From contig NZ_NEVT01000003.1 of assembly GCF_002261345.1 (NCBI RefSeq), positions 558,001 through 622,000 of the forward strand: DNA of 64,000 bases. Reading direction: 5' to 3'. The notes beneath the pieces are model-generated. The model was given only the letters and a program-made list of their open reading frames with translations. It was not told where the DNA came from and made no database searches. Position numbers and translations under genes: made by a program. This stretch comes from Bordetella genomosp. 2. GTDB taxonomy: Bacteria > Pseudomonadota > Gammaproteobacteria > Burkholderiales > Burkholderiaceae_B. Below, piece after piece: positions 1 through 9,363 of this stretch. How positions within the stretch are numbered: the first letter of the stretch is position 1; the number at the start of each line of letters is the position of its first letter.

Positions 1-329
1 AGCGCGGCACGCGCGAGCAGCTGTGGTACTTCATGGGTACCATCGCGCCCGGCTGGGTGGTCTGGCAGGCGTCGTCGATCGTCGGCATCTACCTGGGCAC
101 GCTGGTGCCCGCCACCTGGTCGCTGGACTTCGCCGCCGTGCTGGCGCTGCTGGCCATCACGGTGCCGCTGGCCAATTCCAAGCCGATGCTGGTCTCCATG
201 CTGGCGGCCGGCCTGACCGCCTGGGTCGGCCAGCTCCTGCCGCTGCGCCTGGGGCTGGCGGCCGCGGTCATCGCCGGCATCCTGGCCGGCATCTGGGCCG
301 AACGCCATTTCCACAAGGCGCGCGCATGA
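1..329 (+). CDS. azlC: AzlC-type branched-chain amino acid exporter, large subunit (5' truncated by window edge)
   Basis: This is the C-terminal part of an AzlC-like inner-membrane permease; the reading frame runs open from base 3, so the start lies outside the window. About 109 residues are visible. They contain hydrophobic segments (for example LDFAAVLALLAITVPLA and LGLAAAVIAGILAGIWA), which fits the last helices of an AzlC protein of about 230-250 residues. AzlC acts with the small AzlD subunit in export of branched-chain amino acids and analogues. The stop overlaps the next ATG by 4 nt (ATGA), so the two are translationally coupled. Family assignment rests on the AzlD-like neighbour plus membrane topology. 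Confidence 0.8.
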   Translation, partial: RGTREQLWYFMGTIAPGWVVWQASSIVGIYLGTLVPATWSLDFAAVLALLAITVPLANSKPMLVSMLAAGLTAWVGQLLPLRLGLAAAVIAGILAGIWAERHFHKARA

Positions 330-661
330 CGCTCTGGCCTTCCGAGATCTACGTCTATTCCGCCATTCTGCTGCTGGCCCTGTGCAGCGTGCTGACGCGC
401 GCCGGCTTCATGCTGTTCGGCGATTACCTGCCGCTGCCCGACGGAGTGCGCCGCGCCCTGCGCTACGCGCCGGCGGCGGCCCTGACGGCCATCATCGTGC
501 CCGACCTGCTGCCCTGGAAAGCCGGCGCCGGGCCGGCTTTCGACTACCGGCTGGTGGCCGCCGCCATCGGCGTGGTGGTGTTCCTGCGCACCCGCAGCGC
601 AGTGCTGGTCATCGTCGCCGGCATGGCCGTGCTCTGGGTGCTGCGCTGGCTGGCGGGCTGA
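326..661 (+). CDS. azlD: AzlD-type branched-chain amino acid exporter, small subunit
   Basis: A 111-residue integral membrane protein with three to four hydrophobic segments and the AzlD-like run 'LPLPDGVRRALRYAPAAALT' near residues 36-55. The family's conserved region has this character: a short loop, R/K-rich, followed by Y-x-P-x-A. AzlD pairs with AzlC in an inner-membrane complex exporting branched-chain amino acids. The start is fixed by the ATGA overlap with azlC. A much longer open frame begins upstream in the same phase but is only the shadow of azlC. No terminator is obvious before rhlE. Confidence 0.85.
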   Translation: MTLWPSEIYVYSAILLLALCSVLTRAGFMLFGDYLPLPDGVRRALRYAPAAALTAIIVPDLLPWKAGAGPAFDYRLVAAAIGVVVFLRTRSAVLVIVAGMAVLWVLRWLAG

Positions 662-722
662 TCCGGCCCCCGTCGCCCGGCCGCGCAGCGGACGCCGTTC
701 GCGGCGCGGCGGCCGGCTGCGC

Positions 723-741
723 TAAAATAAAGTTATCCACA
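723..741 (+). promoter_or_regulatory. rhlE leader: TAAAAT -10-like hexamer followed by a perfect DnaA box
   Basis: TAAAAT at 723-728 is a plausible sigma-70 -10 element about 80 bp before rhlE; no strong -35 is visible upstream. TTATCCACA at 733-741 matches the strict E. coli DnaA-box consensus at every position and would lie at about the transcription start. No second DnaA box or AT-rich unwinding element is nearby, so this is not an origin. A role for DnaA in rhlE control is only a possibility. Confidence 0.4.
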
Positions 742-806
742 GCAATCCGGGCTTGGCAGCATTCTCGTTTTGTTCTTTTTCATCGCCCCGGCATCTGCCC
801 ATCCTG

Positions 807-2231
<1,425 letters not shown>

Positions 2232-2238
2232 AGCGAAC

Positions 2239-2622
2239 CTAGGCCGCCAGCAGGGCGGGCACGTCCGGCAGCTGGGTGGCCACCGCGGGGCTGTCGGGCC
2301 CCAGGCTTTCGAGCAGGCGCTCCAGGTGCCCGATGTGCGGCAGCATCGGGCCATAGAACACTACCCGCCCGCCGACCTGCACCAGCAGGGTGGGGAAGTT
2401 TTCTACGTCTTCGTCGCCCAGCAGATCGGGGTGGTCTTCGATGTCGATCCACGCATAGACGCGGCCGGGCTGGCTGTCGGCCAGCGCGGCCAGCCGCGGG
2501 CGATATTGTCCGCAGGTGTCGCACCAGGCCGCGCAGAAGCACGCGACCAGCCAGGTGTCGGGGTTGGCGCGCAAGGCGGCGCGCAGCGCCGGGGTGTCGG
2601 AACCGGGAACGAGCAGGGGCAT
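2239..2622 (-). CDS. thioredoxin-fold protein with WCDTC active site
   Basis: A 127-residue thioredoxin-family protein with the redox motif W33-C34-D-T-C37, followed by the fold's beta strand ending in the cis-proline region (VENFPTLLVQVGGRVVFYG). No signal peptide is seen, so it is probably cytoplasmic. The CDTC dipeptide differs from CGPC of classical thioredoxin, suggesting a shifted redox potential or a dedicated partner. The ATG at 2622 gives MPLLVPGSDTPALR; the frame stays open far upstream but only as a shadow. It is divergent from the EI24-domain gene with a 63-bp gap. Its partner is unknown. Confidence 0.8.
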   Translation of the reverse strand: MPLLVPGSDTPALRAALRANPDTWLVACFCAAWCDTCGQYRPRLAALADSQPGRVYAWIDIEDHPDLLGDEDVENFPTLLVQVGGRVVFYGPMLPHIGHLERLLESLGPDSPAVATQLPDVPALLAA

Positions 2623-2685
2623 GGCGTCAAATCGCAACGTGTTTGAGACTATGATACCCGGCATGTCCACTGACCGGTTCGCCTC

Positions 2686-3489
2686 ATGATTCCTCCGCGC
2701 CCCGACCACGCGACCGCTTCCCCCGCCCGCGCCGCCGCCATCGGCGCCGCCGGCGTTGCCCAGGCGTTCAAGCGCGCCCTGGTGTCGCAGTGCCATCCCA
2801 ACATGCTGTTCGCCGTGCTGCTGCCGTTCCTGATCGCGCTGCTGGGCGCCATCCTGCTGGTCTGGCTGTTCTGGACGCCGCTGACCGACTGGCTCAACGC
2901 CCAGGCGTCGCAATGGCAAGTCGTCAACGATTTCGACGCCTGGCTGGTCGGCATCGGCCTGTTCTCCATCAAGCTCTATTTCATCCCCGTGCTCGCCGCG
3001 GCCATCCTGCTGCCCGTGTCGGGCATCCTGGGCCTGGCCATCGCCGCGGTATTCGTCATGCCGCTGGTGCTGCGCCACGTCGGCGCGCGCGAATATGCCG
3101 GCGTGTCGCGGCAGGGCCGCAATGCCACCGCCTATAGCGTCTGGAACGCCATCTGGGTCACCGCCGCATTCGCGGCCGGCTGGGTGCTGACCCTGCCGTT
3201 CTGGCTGATCCCGCCCATGGCGGTGATCCTGTCGATCTTCTGGTGGGCCTTCGCGTTCTCGCGCATGATGCGGGTCGACGCCATCGTCGAGCACGCCAGC
3301 CCCGAGGAACGCCGCATCCTGCTCGAGCGCCACAATACCGGCTTCTGGATCATCGGGCTGATCTGCTCGCTCTTGAACCTGCTGCCGCCGGCCTGGATCA
3401 TCCTGCCGGTGTATGCCGGCCTGGTCTATGCGCACTACGGCCTCGAGGCGCTGCGGCGGCTCCGGCAAGAACGCCTCATCGAAGCCTGA
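2686..3489 (+). CDS. EI24 (CysZ-like) domain inner-membrane protein
   Basis: A 267-residue polytopic membrane protein of the EI24/CysZ type. Hydrophobic segments are near residues 42-66, 90-125, 150-182 and 225-245, separated by polar stretches such as REYAGVSRQGRNATAYS. EI24 proteins include the CysZ sulfate permease of E. coli, but betaproteobacterial members are mostly unassigned and this one is not next to cys genes. It is followed 21 nt later by the CinA-type gene, so the two probably form an operon. The substrate cannot be deduced. Confidence 0.75.
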   Translation: MIPPRPDHATASPARAAAIGAAGVAQAFKRALVSQCHPNMLFAVLLPFLIALLGAILLVWLFWTPLTDWLNAQASQWQVVNDFDAWLVGIGLFSIKLYFIPVLAAAILLPVSGILGLAIAAVFVMPLVLRHVGAREYAGVSRQGRNATAYSVWNAIWVTAAFAAGWVLTLPFWLIPPMAVILSIFWWAFAFSRMMRVDAIVEHASPEERRILLERHNTGFWIIGLICSLLNLLPPAWIILPVYAGLVYAHYGLEALRRLRQERLIEA

Positions 3490-3510
3490 ATTTCGCCAAC
3501 CGGAACCGCC

Positions 3511-4314
3511 ATGGCTGACGTAACCGCCTCCCGCCGCATCGGCCTCATCATCGTGGGCGACGAGATCCTGTCCGGGCGCCGCCAGGACAAGCACTTCGCC
3601 AAGATCGTCGAGTTGCTCGCCGCGCGCGGCCTGCGCCTGGGCTGGGCCGAATTCCTGCCCGACGACCGCGACGTGCTCACCGCCGCGTATCGCCGCAGCT
3701 TCGCCTCGGGCGACATCGTGCTGTCGTGCGGCGGCATCGGCGCCACTCCCGACGACCATACCCGCCAGGCGGCCGCGGCGGCGCTGGGCGTGCCGCTCGA
3801 GCTGCATCCCGAGGCGGAACAGGCCATCACCCTGCGCGTGTCCGAAATGGCGGCCAAGGGCCAGGGCACGGCCGACATGTCCAGCGCCGAGAACCAGCAG
3901 CGCCTGCAGATGGGCATGTTCCCGGCCGGCTGTGAGATCGTCCCCAACACCTACAACCGCATTCCGGGCTTCTACATCCGCGACCATACCTTCGTGCCGG
4001 GCTTCCCGATCATGGCCTGGCCGATGCTGGAATGGACGCTCGATACCCGCTACCGGGACTTGCACCACCGCGTGGCGCATGCCGAGCATTCGTTCCTGGC
4101 GTTCGGCATCCCCGAATCGCGCATCGCCCCCGTCATGGATACGCTGCAGCAGCGCTGGCCGGCCGTGCGGGCCTTCAGCCTGCCCAGCGTGGGCGAAGAC
4201 GGCAGGCCGGCCCATATCGAGCTGGGCGTGAAGGGCGAGCCGGAAGCGGCGGCCCAGGCCCTGGCATTCCTGCAGGCGGAGGTGCCGCGCCTGGGCGGGC
4301 GCCTGGCGCCCTAG
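3511..4314 (+). CDS. CinA-type competence/damage-inducible protein, molybdopterin-binding domain only
   Basis: A 267-residue cytoplasmic protein with the MoCF/CinA N-terminal fold: 'RIGLIIVGDEILSGRRQDKH' near residues 10-30 and 'CGGIGATPDDHTRQAAAAAL' near 72-91 are the family signatures. The C-terminal nicotinamide-mononucleotide deamidase domain of full-length CinA (about 400 residues) is absent, so it is the short stand-alone form common in proteobacteria. The final 90 residues match the COG1058 tail. It is probably co-transcribed with the EI24 gene. Deamidase activity is not supported; ADP-ribose pyrophosphatase-like activity is possible from family knowledge. Confidence 0.85.
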   Translation: MADVTASRRIGLIIVGDEILSGRRQDKHFAKIVELLAARGLRLGWAEFLPDDRDVLTAAYRRSFASGDIVLSCGGIGATPDDHTRQAAAAALGVPLELHPEAEQAITLRVSEMAAKGQGTADMSSAENQQRLQMGMFPAGCEIVPNTYNRIPGFYIRDHTFVPGFPIMAWPMLEWTLDTRYRDLHHRVAHAEHSFLAFGIPESRIAPVMDTLQQRWPAVRAFSLPSVGEDGRPAHIELGVKGEPEAAAQALAFLQAEVPRLGGRLAP

Positions 4315-4460
4315 CGCACGGCGCGGCGACCGGCCGGCCCTTGCGGGCGGGCTTGCCAAAACGCCGGCAAGATTTCACAATACGGGAAGTCGCCCCATGG
4401 TGCGCTGCGGCATCCGTCGCGGCGCGCGGCGGGCGGCACGTAACCGCCCGTCGATCCTCC

Positions 4461-5324
4461 ATGACTTCCACCATGTCAGCTATTGCGCCGGGCTCGGACA
4501 GCGAGCATGCACCGGGCCAGTCTCCCATTGCCATCCAGGTCATCGAACGCGCCATGCGCCTGCTCGACGCACTGGCCGCCCAGCCCGATCCCGTCACGCT
4601 GAAAGAGCTGTCCGCCACCACCGGCCTGCATGCCTCCACCGCCCACCGCATCCTCAACGACCTGGTCGTGGGGCGCTACGTCGAACGGGTCGACAACGGC
4701 CTGTACCAGCTCGGCATGCGCCTGCTCGAACTGGGCTCGCTGGTCAAGGGCCGGCTGAACGTGCGCGAGGCCGCCATTTCCGCCATGCGCTCGCTGCACA
4801 AGCTGACCGGCCAGACCATCAACCTGTCGGTGCAGCAGGGCGACGAGATCGTCTACATCGACCGCGCCTGGAGCGAGCGTTCCGGCATGCAGGTGGTGCG
4901 CGCCATCGGCGGGCGCGCGCCGCTGCACCTGACCTCCACCGGCAAGCTGTTCCTGTCCACCTACGATACCCGGCAGGTGCGCGCCTATGCGCTGCGCACC
5001 GGCCTGGCGGGCCATACCCGCAACAGCCTCACCGAACTCGAGCGCCTCGAACGCGAGCTGGCGCTGGTGCGGCGCCATGGCTACGCGCGCGACAACGAAG
5101 AACTCGAGCTGGGCGTGCGTTGCATCGCGGCGGGCATTTTCGACGACACCGGCAAGCTGGTGGCCGGGCTGTCGATCTCGGCCCCCGCCGAACGGCTGCA
5201 GGACGAATGGATCCAGGCCCTGGTCGAGACCGCCCGCAATATTTCCGAGGCGCTCGGCTACGAGCCCACGGTGGCAGCCCAGGCCGTCGGCAAGGGCCTG
5301 GCGCCGCACGCCGTGCGCACCTGA
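4461..5324 (+). CDS. IclR-family transcriptional regulator
   Basis: A 287-residue IclR regulator. An N-terminal winged helix-turn-helix lies around residues 22-85 (IQVIERAMRLLDALAAQ, then TLKELSATTGLHASTAHRIL), followed by the IclR effector domain (GMRLLELGSLVKGRLNVREA through LVAGLSISAPAERL). The ATG at 4461 is used; ATG 4473 is an alternative, and neither has a strong Shine-Dalgarno. It is convergent with the Bug gene at 5435-6412. The target is not evident; regulation of that neighbour is a guess from proximity. Confidence 0.9.
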   Translation: MTSTMSAIAPGSDSEHAPGQSPIAIQVIERAMRLLDALAAQPDPVTLKELSATTGLHASTAHRILNDLVVGRYVERVDNGLYQLGMRLLELGSLVKGRLNVREAAISAMRSLHKLTGQTINLSVQQGDEIVYIDRAWSERSGMQVVRAIGGRAPLHLTSTGKLFLSTYDTRQVRAYALRTGLAGHTRNSLTELERLERELALVRRHGYARDNEELELGVRCIAAGIFDDTGKLVAGLSISAPAERLQDEWIQALVETARNISEALGYEPTVAAQAVGKGLAPHAVRT

Positions 5325-5372
5325 GCCTGCGCGCATCCGCCGCCAGCGTGGCGCGGCGGATGGCGGCGGCGC

Positions 5373-5403
5373 AATAAAAAACCCCCGGCGCATGCCGGGG
5401 GTT
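5373..5403 (-). terminator. rho-independent terminator of the Bug gene
   Basis: A perfect 10-bp stem (AACCCCCGGC/GCCGGGGGTT) with a GCAT loop at 5380-5403 is followed on the minus strand by a T run (complement of 5373-5381). It lies 31 nt beyond the stop of the minus-strand Bug gene. Confidence 0.85.
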
Positions 5404-5434
5404 CCAGGGGGCCCGAGGGCCGGGATCGTTAGTC

Positions 5435-6412
5435 TTATTGTTTCGGTACGCCGGCCTTCTTGAACAGCTCGGCCCATTGCGGCACTTGCTGCTGCACCTT
5501 GGCGTCCAGCGCCTTGGGATTGGCCTCGTCGTTCAGCACTTCCGCGCCCAGGCCCGCCATGCGTTCCTTGAACTTCGGATCGGCCAGGCCGGCCTGCAGT
5601 GCCTTGACCAGCTTGTCCACCACCGGCTGCGGCGTGCCCTTCGGCACCCACATGCCATGCCAGATGCCGACCTGGAAGCCCTTGAAGCCGGATTCGTCCA
5701 TGGTGGGCAGGTCGGACAGGGTGGGCACGCGCTTCAGGCTGGTGACGGCGTAGGCCTTCACCTTCTTGGCGTTGATGTGCTGGGTGGTGTTGGTGGTCTG
5801 GTCGCACAGCATGTCGACCTGCTTGCCCAGCAGGTCGTTCATGGCGGGGCCCGTACCCTTGTAGGGGATGGTGAGCAGGTCCACGCCCAGGGCGTCGATC
5901 AGCATGGTGCCGCACAGGTGGCTGGCGGCGCCGATGCCGGCATTGGCGAGCGAGACCTTGTCCTTGTTGGCCTTGACGTACTCGACCATCTCCTTGATGT
6001 TGTTGGGCGGGAAGTCCTCGCGGGCGATGACCGTCATGGGGACATCGACCACCAGGCCGACCGGCTCGAAGCTCTTGGACGGGTCGTAGCCCGGGTCCTT
6101 GTACAGGGAGGGAGCCGTGGTGAACCCCAGGTGCATCAGCAATACGGTGTAGCCGTCGGCCTCGGCCCGCCCGACATAGGACGTGCCGATGGTGCCGCCC
6201 GCGCCCGCGCGGTTCTCGACCACGACGGTCTGGCCCAGGGTCGGGCGCATGGCCTCGGCCAGCGAGCGGGCCACGTTGTCGGTGGGCCCGCCCGCCGAGA
6301 ACGGCACCACCATGTTGATGGGCCGTTCCGGGTATTCCGCCTGGGCGGCGCCTGCGGCGAGCAGGGCGCCGGCAGCCAGCAATGCCGAAAGCGTACGGGG
6401 GAGGAATGTCAT
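5435..6412 (-). CDS. Bug-family (TctC-like) periplasmic solute-binding protein
   Basis: A 325-residue tripartite-tricarboxylate-transporter type receptor. The N-terminal signal peptide (LLAAGALLAAGAAQA) is cut near residue 25, giving the usual mature start EYPERPINMVVPFSAGG. Other family landmarks are 'VVVENRAGAGGTIGT' near residues 60-75 and 'MNDLLGKQVDMLCDQ' near 190-205. It binds a small carboxylate or similar ligand in the periplasm. No TctA/TctB membrane genes are adjacent, so it is an orphan receptor, as is common for the large Bug family of Bordetella. The ligand is unknown. It ends at a clear terminator. Confidence 0.92.
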   Translation of the reverse strand: MTFLPRTLSALLAAGALLAAGAAQAEYPERPINMVVPFSAGGPTDNVARSLAEAMRPTLGQTVVVENRAGAGGTIGTSYVGRAEADGYTVLLMHLGFTTAPSLYKDPGYDPSKSFEPVGLVVDVPMTVIAREDFPPNNIKEMVEYVKANKDKVSLANAGIGAASHLCGTMLIDALGVDLLTIPYKGTGPAMNDLLGKQVDMLCDQTTNTTQHINAKKVKAYAVTSLKRVPTLSDLPTMDESGFKGFQVGIWHGMWVPKGTPQPVVDKLVKALQAGLADPKFKERMAGLGAEVLNDEANPKALDAKVQQQVPQWAELFKKAGVPKQ

Positions 6413-6562
6413 GAGGTCTCCTGTGCCGCGGGGTACGCGGCGGTGTTTTCACTGGGACTGACGAGTCTTTCTTGGAGTGTCATCAGGTGGTCGCCAGTGT
6501 AGAAAACAATGCCCTGGCCGTCACCGGGTATTTCCCCCGATTCTGCGGCAGCGCAAAGCTAA

Positions 6563-6581
6563 TTTGTTGCAATGCACCAAA
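6563..6581. promoter_or_regulatory. upstream copy of an inverted operator-like repeat at the phasin promoter
   Basis: TTTGTTGCAATGCACCAAA lies just upstream of the phasin -35. Its reverse complement recurs almost exactly at 6619-6636, so one copy sits on each side of the core promoter. TGC/GCA-rich repeats at phasin promoters are known targets of the PHA-sensing repressor PhaR; assigning this site to PhaR is inference. Confidence 0.6.
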
Positions 6582-6586
6582 AACCC

Positions 6587-6614
6587 TTGACAGAGGTATT
6601 TCGGTCGGTAAAAT
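6587..6614 (+). promoter_or_regulatory. sigma-70 promoter of the phasin gene
   Basis: TTGACA at 6587-6592 and TAAAAT at 6609-6614 are separated by 16 bp: a perfect -35 and a near-perfect -10. Transcription would start near 6621, leaving a leader of about 120 nt before the phasin ATG at 6743. The 330-bp gap 6413-6742 otherwise holds only the two flanking operator-like repeats and a candidate Shine-Dalgarno (AGGAG near 6732). Confidence 0.8.
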
Positions 6615-6618
6615 AGCC

Positions 6619-6636
6619 TTTGTGCAGTGCAACAAA
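6619..6636. promoter_or_regulatory. downstream copy of the inverted operator-like repeat, over the phasin transcription start
   Basis: TTTGTGCAGTGCAACAAA is the inverted partner of 6563-6581 (reverse complement TTTGTTGCACTGCACAAA, differing by one substitution and one missing base). It covers the predicted transcription start, a position suited to repression. Looping or cooperative binding across the promoter is inferred from the symmetry. Confidence 0.6.
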
Positions 6637-6742
6637 CGCGCCCGGCGATAGCTTGCAACATCATGCCCGCGCACGTTTACTTTTTCGTCGCCACGCAACG
6701 TTATCCGCCGGCCCCGCCGGCGCCAAGCCCCAGGAGCCCCTC

Positions 6743-7321
6743 ATGACCGCCATTCCGCAGCAAGTTCTGGATCGCCAGAAATCCGCCCTGAACACCCTGG
6801 TCGCCACCCAGGCCACCCTGTTCGCCGGCTTCGAAAAGCTGGTCGACCTGAACCTGAAGGTCGTCAAGGCCACGCTCGACGAAGTCGCCCAGCAATCGCA
6901 GCAGGCGGTCGACGTGAAAGACCCCCAGGAAGCCGCCGCTTTCGCCAGTTCGCTGGTGCAGCCGGGCGCCGAGAAGGCCCTGGCCTACGGCAAGCATGTG
7001 TATGACATCGTCGCCGGCGTGCAGGGCGAGCTGGCCAAGCTGGCCGAAGCCCAGATCGCCGAAGGCCAGCAGCAATTGGCCGACGCAGTCGAGCAGTTCT
7101 CCAAGAATGCGCCCACCGGCTCGGAAAGCGCCGTCGCGCTGCTGAAGTCCTCGCTGGCCACGGCCAACGGTGCCTACGAATCGCTGACCAAGGCCGCCAA
7201 GCAGGCCGCCGAAGTGGCCGAGTCGAACCTGAACGCCGCCGCCAACGCCACCTTCAAGGCCGCCAGCGACGCCGCCGACGCCGCCACCAAGTCGACCCGC
7301 AGCCGCCGCGCCGCCGCCTGA
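6743..7321 (+). CDS. phaP: phasin-family protein (PHA granule surface protein)
   Basis: A 192-residue, Ala/Lys/Glu-rich, largely helical protein with the Phasin_2 pattern: QQVLDRQKSALNTLVATQATLFAGFEKLVDLNLKV at the N terminus, then long amphipathic helices. The basic, Ala-rich C terminus (KSTRSRRAAA) is typical of betaproteobacterial PhaP. Phasins coat polyhydroxyalkanoate granules in the cytoplasm. The ATG at 6743 follows AGGAG at suitable spacing; an upstream in-frame start at 6620 would lie at the predicted transcription start and gives non-phasin sequence. A strong promoter, paired operators and a good terminator suggest a highly expressed, switchable monocistronic gene. phaC/phaA/phaB/phaR are not in the window. 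Confidence 0.92.
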   Translation: MTAIPQQVLDRQKSALNTLVATQATLFAGFEKLVDLNLKVVKATLDEVAQQSQQAVDVKDPQEAAAFASSLVQPGAEKALAYGKHVYDIVAGVQGELAKLAEAQIAEGQQQLADAVEQFSKNAPTGSESAVALLKSSLATANGAYESLTKAAKQAAEVAESNLNAAANATFKAASDAADAATKSTRSRRAAA

Positions 7322-7391
7322 GGCCCGCGCGGGGCTGTTGCCGCCGGCCAGACTGTAGTACTGTTGAGAAACAGAGCAGAGCTGGAATTAG

Positions 7392-7416
7392 GCCACCCCT
7401 CGGGGTGGCTTTTTTT
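7392..7416 (+). terminator. rho-independent terminator of the phasin gene
   Basis: An 8-bp stem, GCCACCCC/GGGGTGGC at 7392-7409 with a two-base loop, is followed by seven T residues. It lies 70 nt after the phasin stop. Confidence 0.9.
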
Positions 7417-7433
7417 GGTCCCGCTCCGCCCTG

Positions 7434-7470
7434 CAACGAAAAAGCCTCCCAGTGGGAGGCTTTTTCGTTG
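7434..7470 (-). terminator. terminator after pyrD, symmetrical on both strands
   Basis: A long perfect inverted repeat (CAACGAAAAAGCCTCCC / GGGAGGCTTTTTCGTTG) carries A and T runs in the stem bases, so it can act in both directions. It lies 12 nt beyond the pyrD stop and also backs up the phasin terminator. Confidence 0.9.
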
Positions 7471-7482
7471 CGGAGGCGGGCG

Positions 7483-8526
7483 TCAGGCGGCTGCGATCGC
7501 CCGCACGCATTCGCCGACCAGCGCCGGCCCCCGGTAGATCAGCCCAGTGTACAGCTGTACCGCATTGGCGCCAGCTTCGATCTTTTCCCGGGCCTGGCGG
7601 CCGGACATGACGCCGCCCACGCCGATGATGGCGGCGTCCGGCCCCATGCGCTCGCGCAGGCGGGCGATGACGGCCAGCGACAGGGCGTGGACGGGCGCGC
7701 CCGACAGCCCGCCGGCCTCGTTGGCATGGGGCAGGCCGGCCACCGCGTCGCGCGCGAGGGTCGTATTGGTGGCGATGACGCCGTCCACGCCATGGCGCGG
7801 CAGGATGTCGGCGATGGCGTCGATCTGGTCCTGCGACAGGTCGGGCGCGATCTTGACGGCCAGCGGCACATGGCGCTGGTGGCGGTCCGCCAGCTCGGCG
7901 CGCTTGTCGCGCAGGCGCGCCAGCAGGGCGCCGAGTTCGTCGCCGCCCTGCAGCGCGCGCAGGTTCTTGGTGTTGGGCGAGGAGATGTTCACCGTGACAT
8001 AGTCGGCGTGCGCATACACCCCTTCCAGGCCCAGCAGGTAATCATCGGCGGCGCGCTCGATGGGCGTGTCGGCATTCTTGCCGATGTTCAGACCCAGGAT
8101 GCCCCCCTGGGCGCGCCACTGGCTGCGCTGCACATTGGCGATGAAGGCGTCCAGCCCCTGGTTGTTGAAGCCCAGGCGGTTGATCAGCGCCTGGGCGCGC
8201 GGCAGGCGGAACATGCGCGGCTTGGGGTTGCCCGGCTGCGCCCGCGGCGTGACCGTGCCCACCTCCACGAAGCCGAACCCGAGGTTGCCCAGCGCGTCGA
8301 TATGGGCGCCGTTCTTGTCCAGCCCGGCCGCCAGCCCCACGGGGTTGTCCAGCGCCAGCCCCATCAGGGTGGCGGGCGCGCGGGGACGGTCGCGCAGCAG
8401 CTTGCGCGTGGCGCCGCAATCGTAGGCGCGCTGCAGGCCGGCCAGCGTGACCTCGTGGGCGGTTTCGGCGTCCATGGCGAACAGCGCCGGACGCGCCAGG
8501 GGGTAGGCTTGGAACAGGATCGACAT
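7483..8526 (-). CDS. pyrD: dihydroorotate dehydrogenase (quinone), class 2
   Basis: A 347-residue PyrD catalysing quinone-linked oxidation of dihydroorotate to orotate, the fourth step of pyrimidine synthesis, at the inner membrane. The N-terminal membrane-associating helices of class 2 enzymes are present ([21 protein letters not shown]). FMN/substrate signatures follow: [13 protein letters not shown] near residues 56-68, [29 protein letters not shown], and [17 protein letters not shown] near the C terminus. The ATG at 8526 gives MSILFQAYP; a TTG three codons upstream is less likely. It is the last gene of the NUDIX-aat-bpt-pyrD minus-strand run. Confidence 0.97.
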   Translation of the reverse strand: MSILFQAYPLARPALFAMDAETAHEVTLAGLQRAYDCGATRKLLRDRPRAPATLMGLALDNPVGLAAGLDKNGAHIDALGNLGFGFVEVGTVTPRAQPGNPKPRMFRLPRAQALINRLGFNNQGLDAFIANVQRSQWRAQGGILGLNIGKNADTPIERAADDYLLGLEGVYAHADYVTVNISSPNTKNLRALQGGDELGALLARLRDKRAELADRHQRHVPLAVKIAPDLSQDQIDAIADILPRHGVDGVIATNTTLARDAVAGLPHANEAGGLSGAPVHALSLAVIARLRERMGPDAAIIGVGGVMSGRQAREKIEAGANAVQLYTGLIYRGPALVGECVRAIAAA

Positions 8527-8565
8527 GGGGCGCAATTGTAGCGAGTTTGCGCCGGCCGGGCCGGG

Positions 8566-9300
8566 TCAGGGCTGGTCCGCCGGCAGTTCCTGCCAGGTGC
8601 CGTCCAGGTGCATCTGCAGCGGCCGGAATGCCGATTTGTACGCCATCTTGCGGCTGTCGCGGATCCAGTAGCCGAGGTACAGCCAGGGCAGGTTCAGGGT
8701 GCGGCACTGCTCGATCTGCCACAGGATGTTGTACGTGCCCAGGCTGCCGCGCGCGGCTGGGTCGTAGAAGGTGTAGACGGACGACAGGCCGTCGTCGAGC
8801 ACGTCGATGATGGACACCATGGCCAGCGTGCCGTCGGGCTCGCGAAACTCGACCAGGCGCGTGTTGACCCGGCTGGTCAGCAGGAACTGGGCGTATTGGG
8901 TGCGGCTGTCCTCGTCCATGCCGCCGCCGGGATGGCGGCCCTGCTGGTAGCGGGTGTAGAGGTCGTAGTGTTCCGGCGACCAGGCCAGCTCGGCCACGAA
9001 CGCGCGCAGCCCTTGGTGGCCGCGCCAGGCGCGCCGCTGGCTGCGGCTGGGCGCAAAGCGCGCGGTGTCCACGCGCACCGGCACACAGGCCCGGCAGCTG
9101 TCGCAATGCGGCCGGTAGGTGAACAGCCCGCTGCGCCGGAAGCCCTGTTCCACCAGTTGGGAATAGGCGCCGGCGTTGATCAGGTGGCCGGGCGCCGCCA
9201 CCTGCGAGCGCGCCTGGCGGCCGGGCAGGTAGCTGCACGGATAAGGGGCCGTGGAATAGAACTGCAGCGTGGCGAAAGGGAGTTCTTTGAGCTGGCTCAT
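8566..9300 (-). CDS. bpt: aspartate/glutamate leucyltransferase (bacterial arginyltransferase homologue)
   Basis: A 244-residue Bpt that transfers Leu from Leu-tRNA to proteins with N-terminal Asp or Glu, marking them for ClpS/ClpAP. The ATE1-type N domain has its Cys cluster ([11 protein letters not shown], then [12 protein letters not shown] near residues 65-76), followed by the C domain with [31 protein letters not shown]-type sequence and [17 protein letters not shown]. The ATG at 9300 ([15 protein letters not shown]) is chosen; 9342 would add 14 residues. It sits directly downstream of aat, the other N-degron transferase. Confidence 0.94.
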   Translation of the reverse strand: MSQLKELPFATLQFYSTAPYPCSYLPGRQARSQVAAPGHLINAGAYSQLVEQGFRRSGLFTYRPHCDSCRACVPVRVDTARFAPSRSQRRAWRGHQGLRAFVAELAWSPEHYDLYTRYQQGRHPGGGMDEDSRTQYAQFLLTSRVNTRLVEFREPDGTLAMVSIIDVLDDGLSSVYTFYDPAARGSLGTYNILWQIEQCRTLNLPWLYLGYWIRDSRKMAYKSAFRPLQMHLDGTWQELPADQP

Positions 9301-9363
9301 CGGCGGCGCCGCGCGGACGTCGGGCCGGCGGCTAACAGACATGTTAACGCCGAAGCGGGCGGC

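Noticed and set aside
733-741. Replication origin at the DnaA box
   Set aside because: A single box with no DnaA cluster, no AT-rich unwinding region and no dnaA/dnaN nearby.
4350-4369. CTTGCC/GGCAAG inverted repeat after the CinA-type gene as terminator
   Set aside because: The stem is only 6 bp, and no T run follows.
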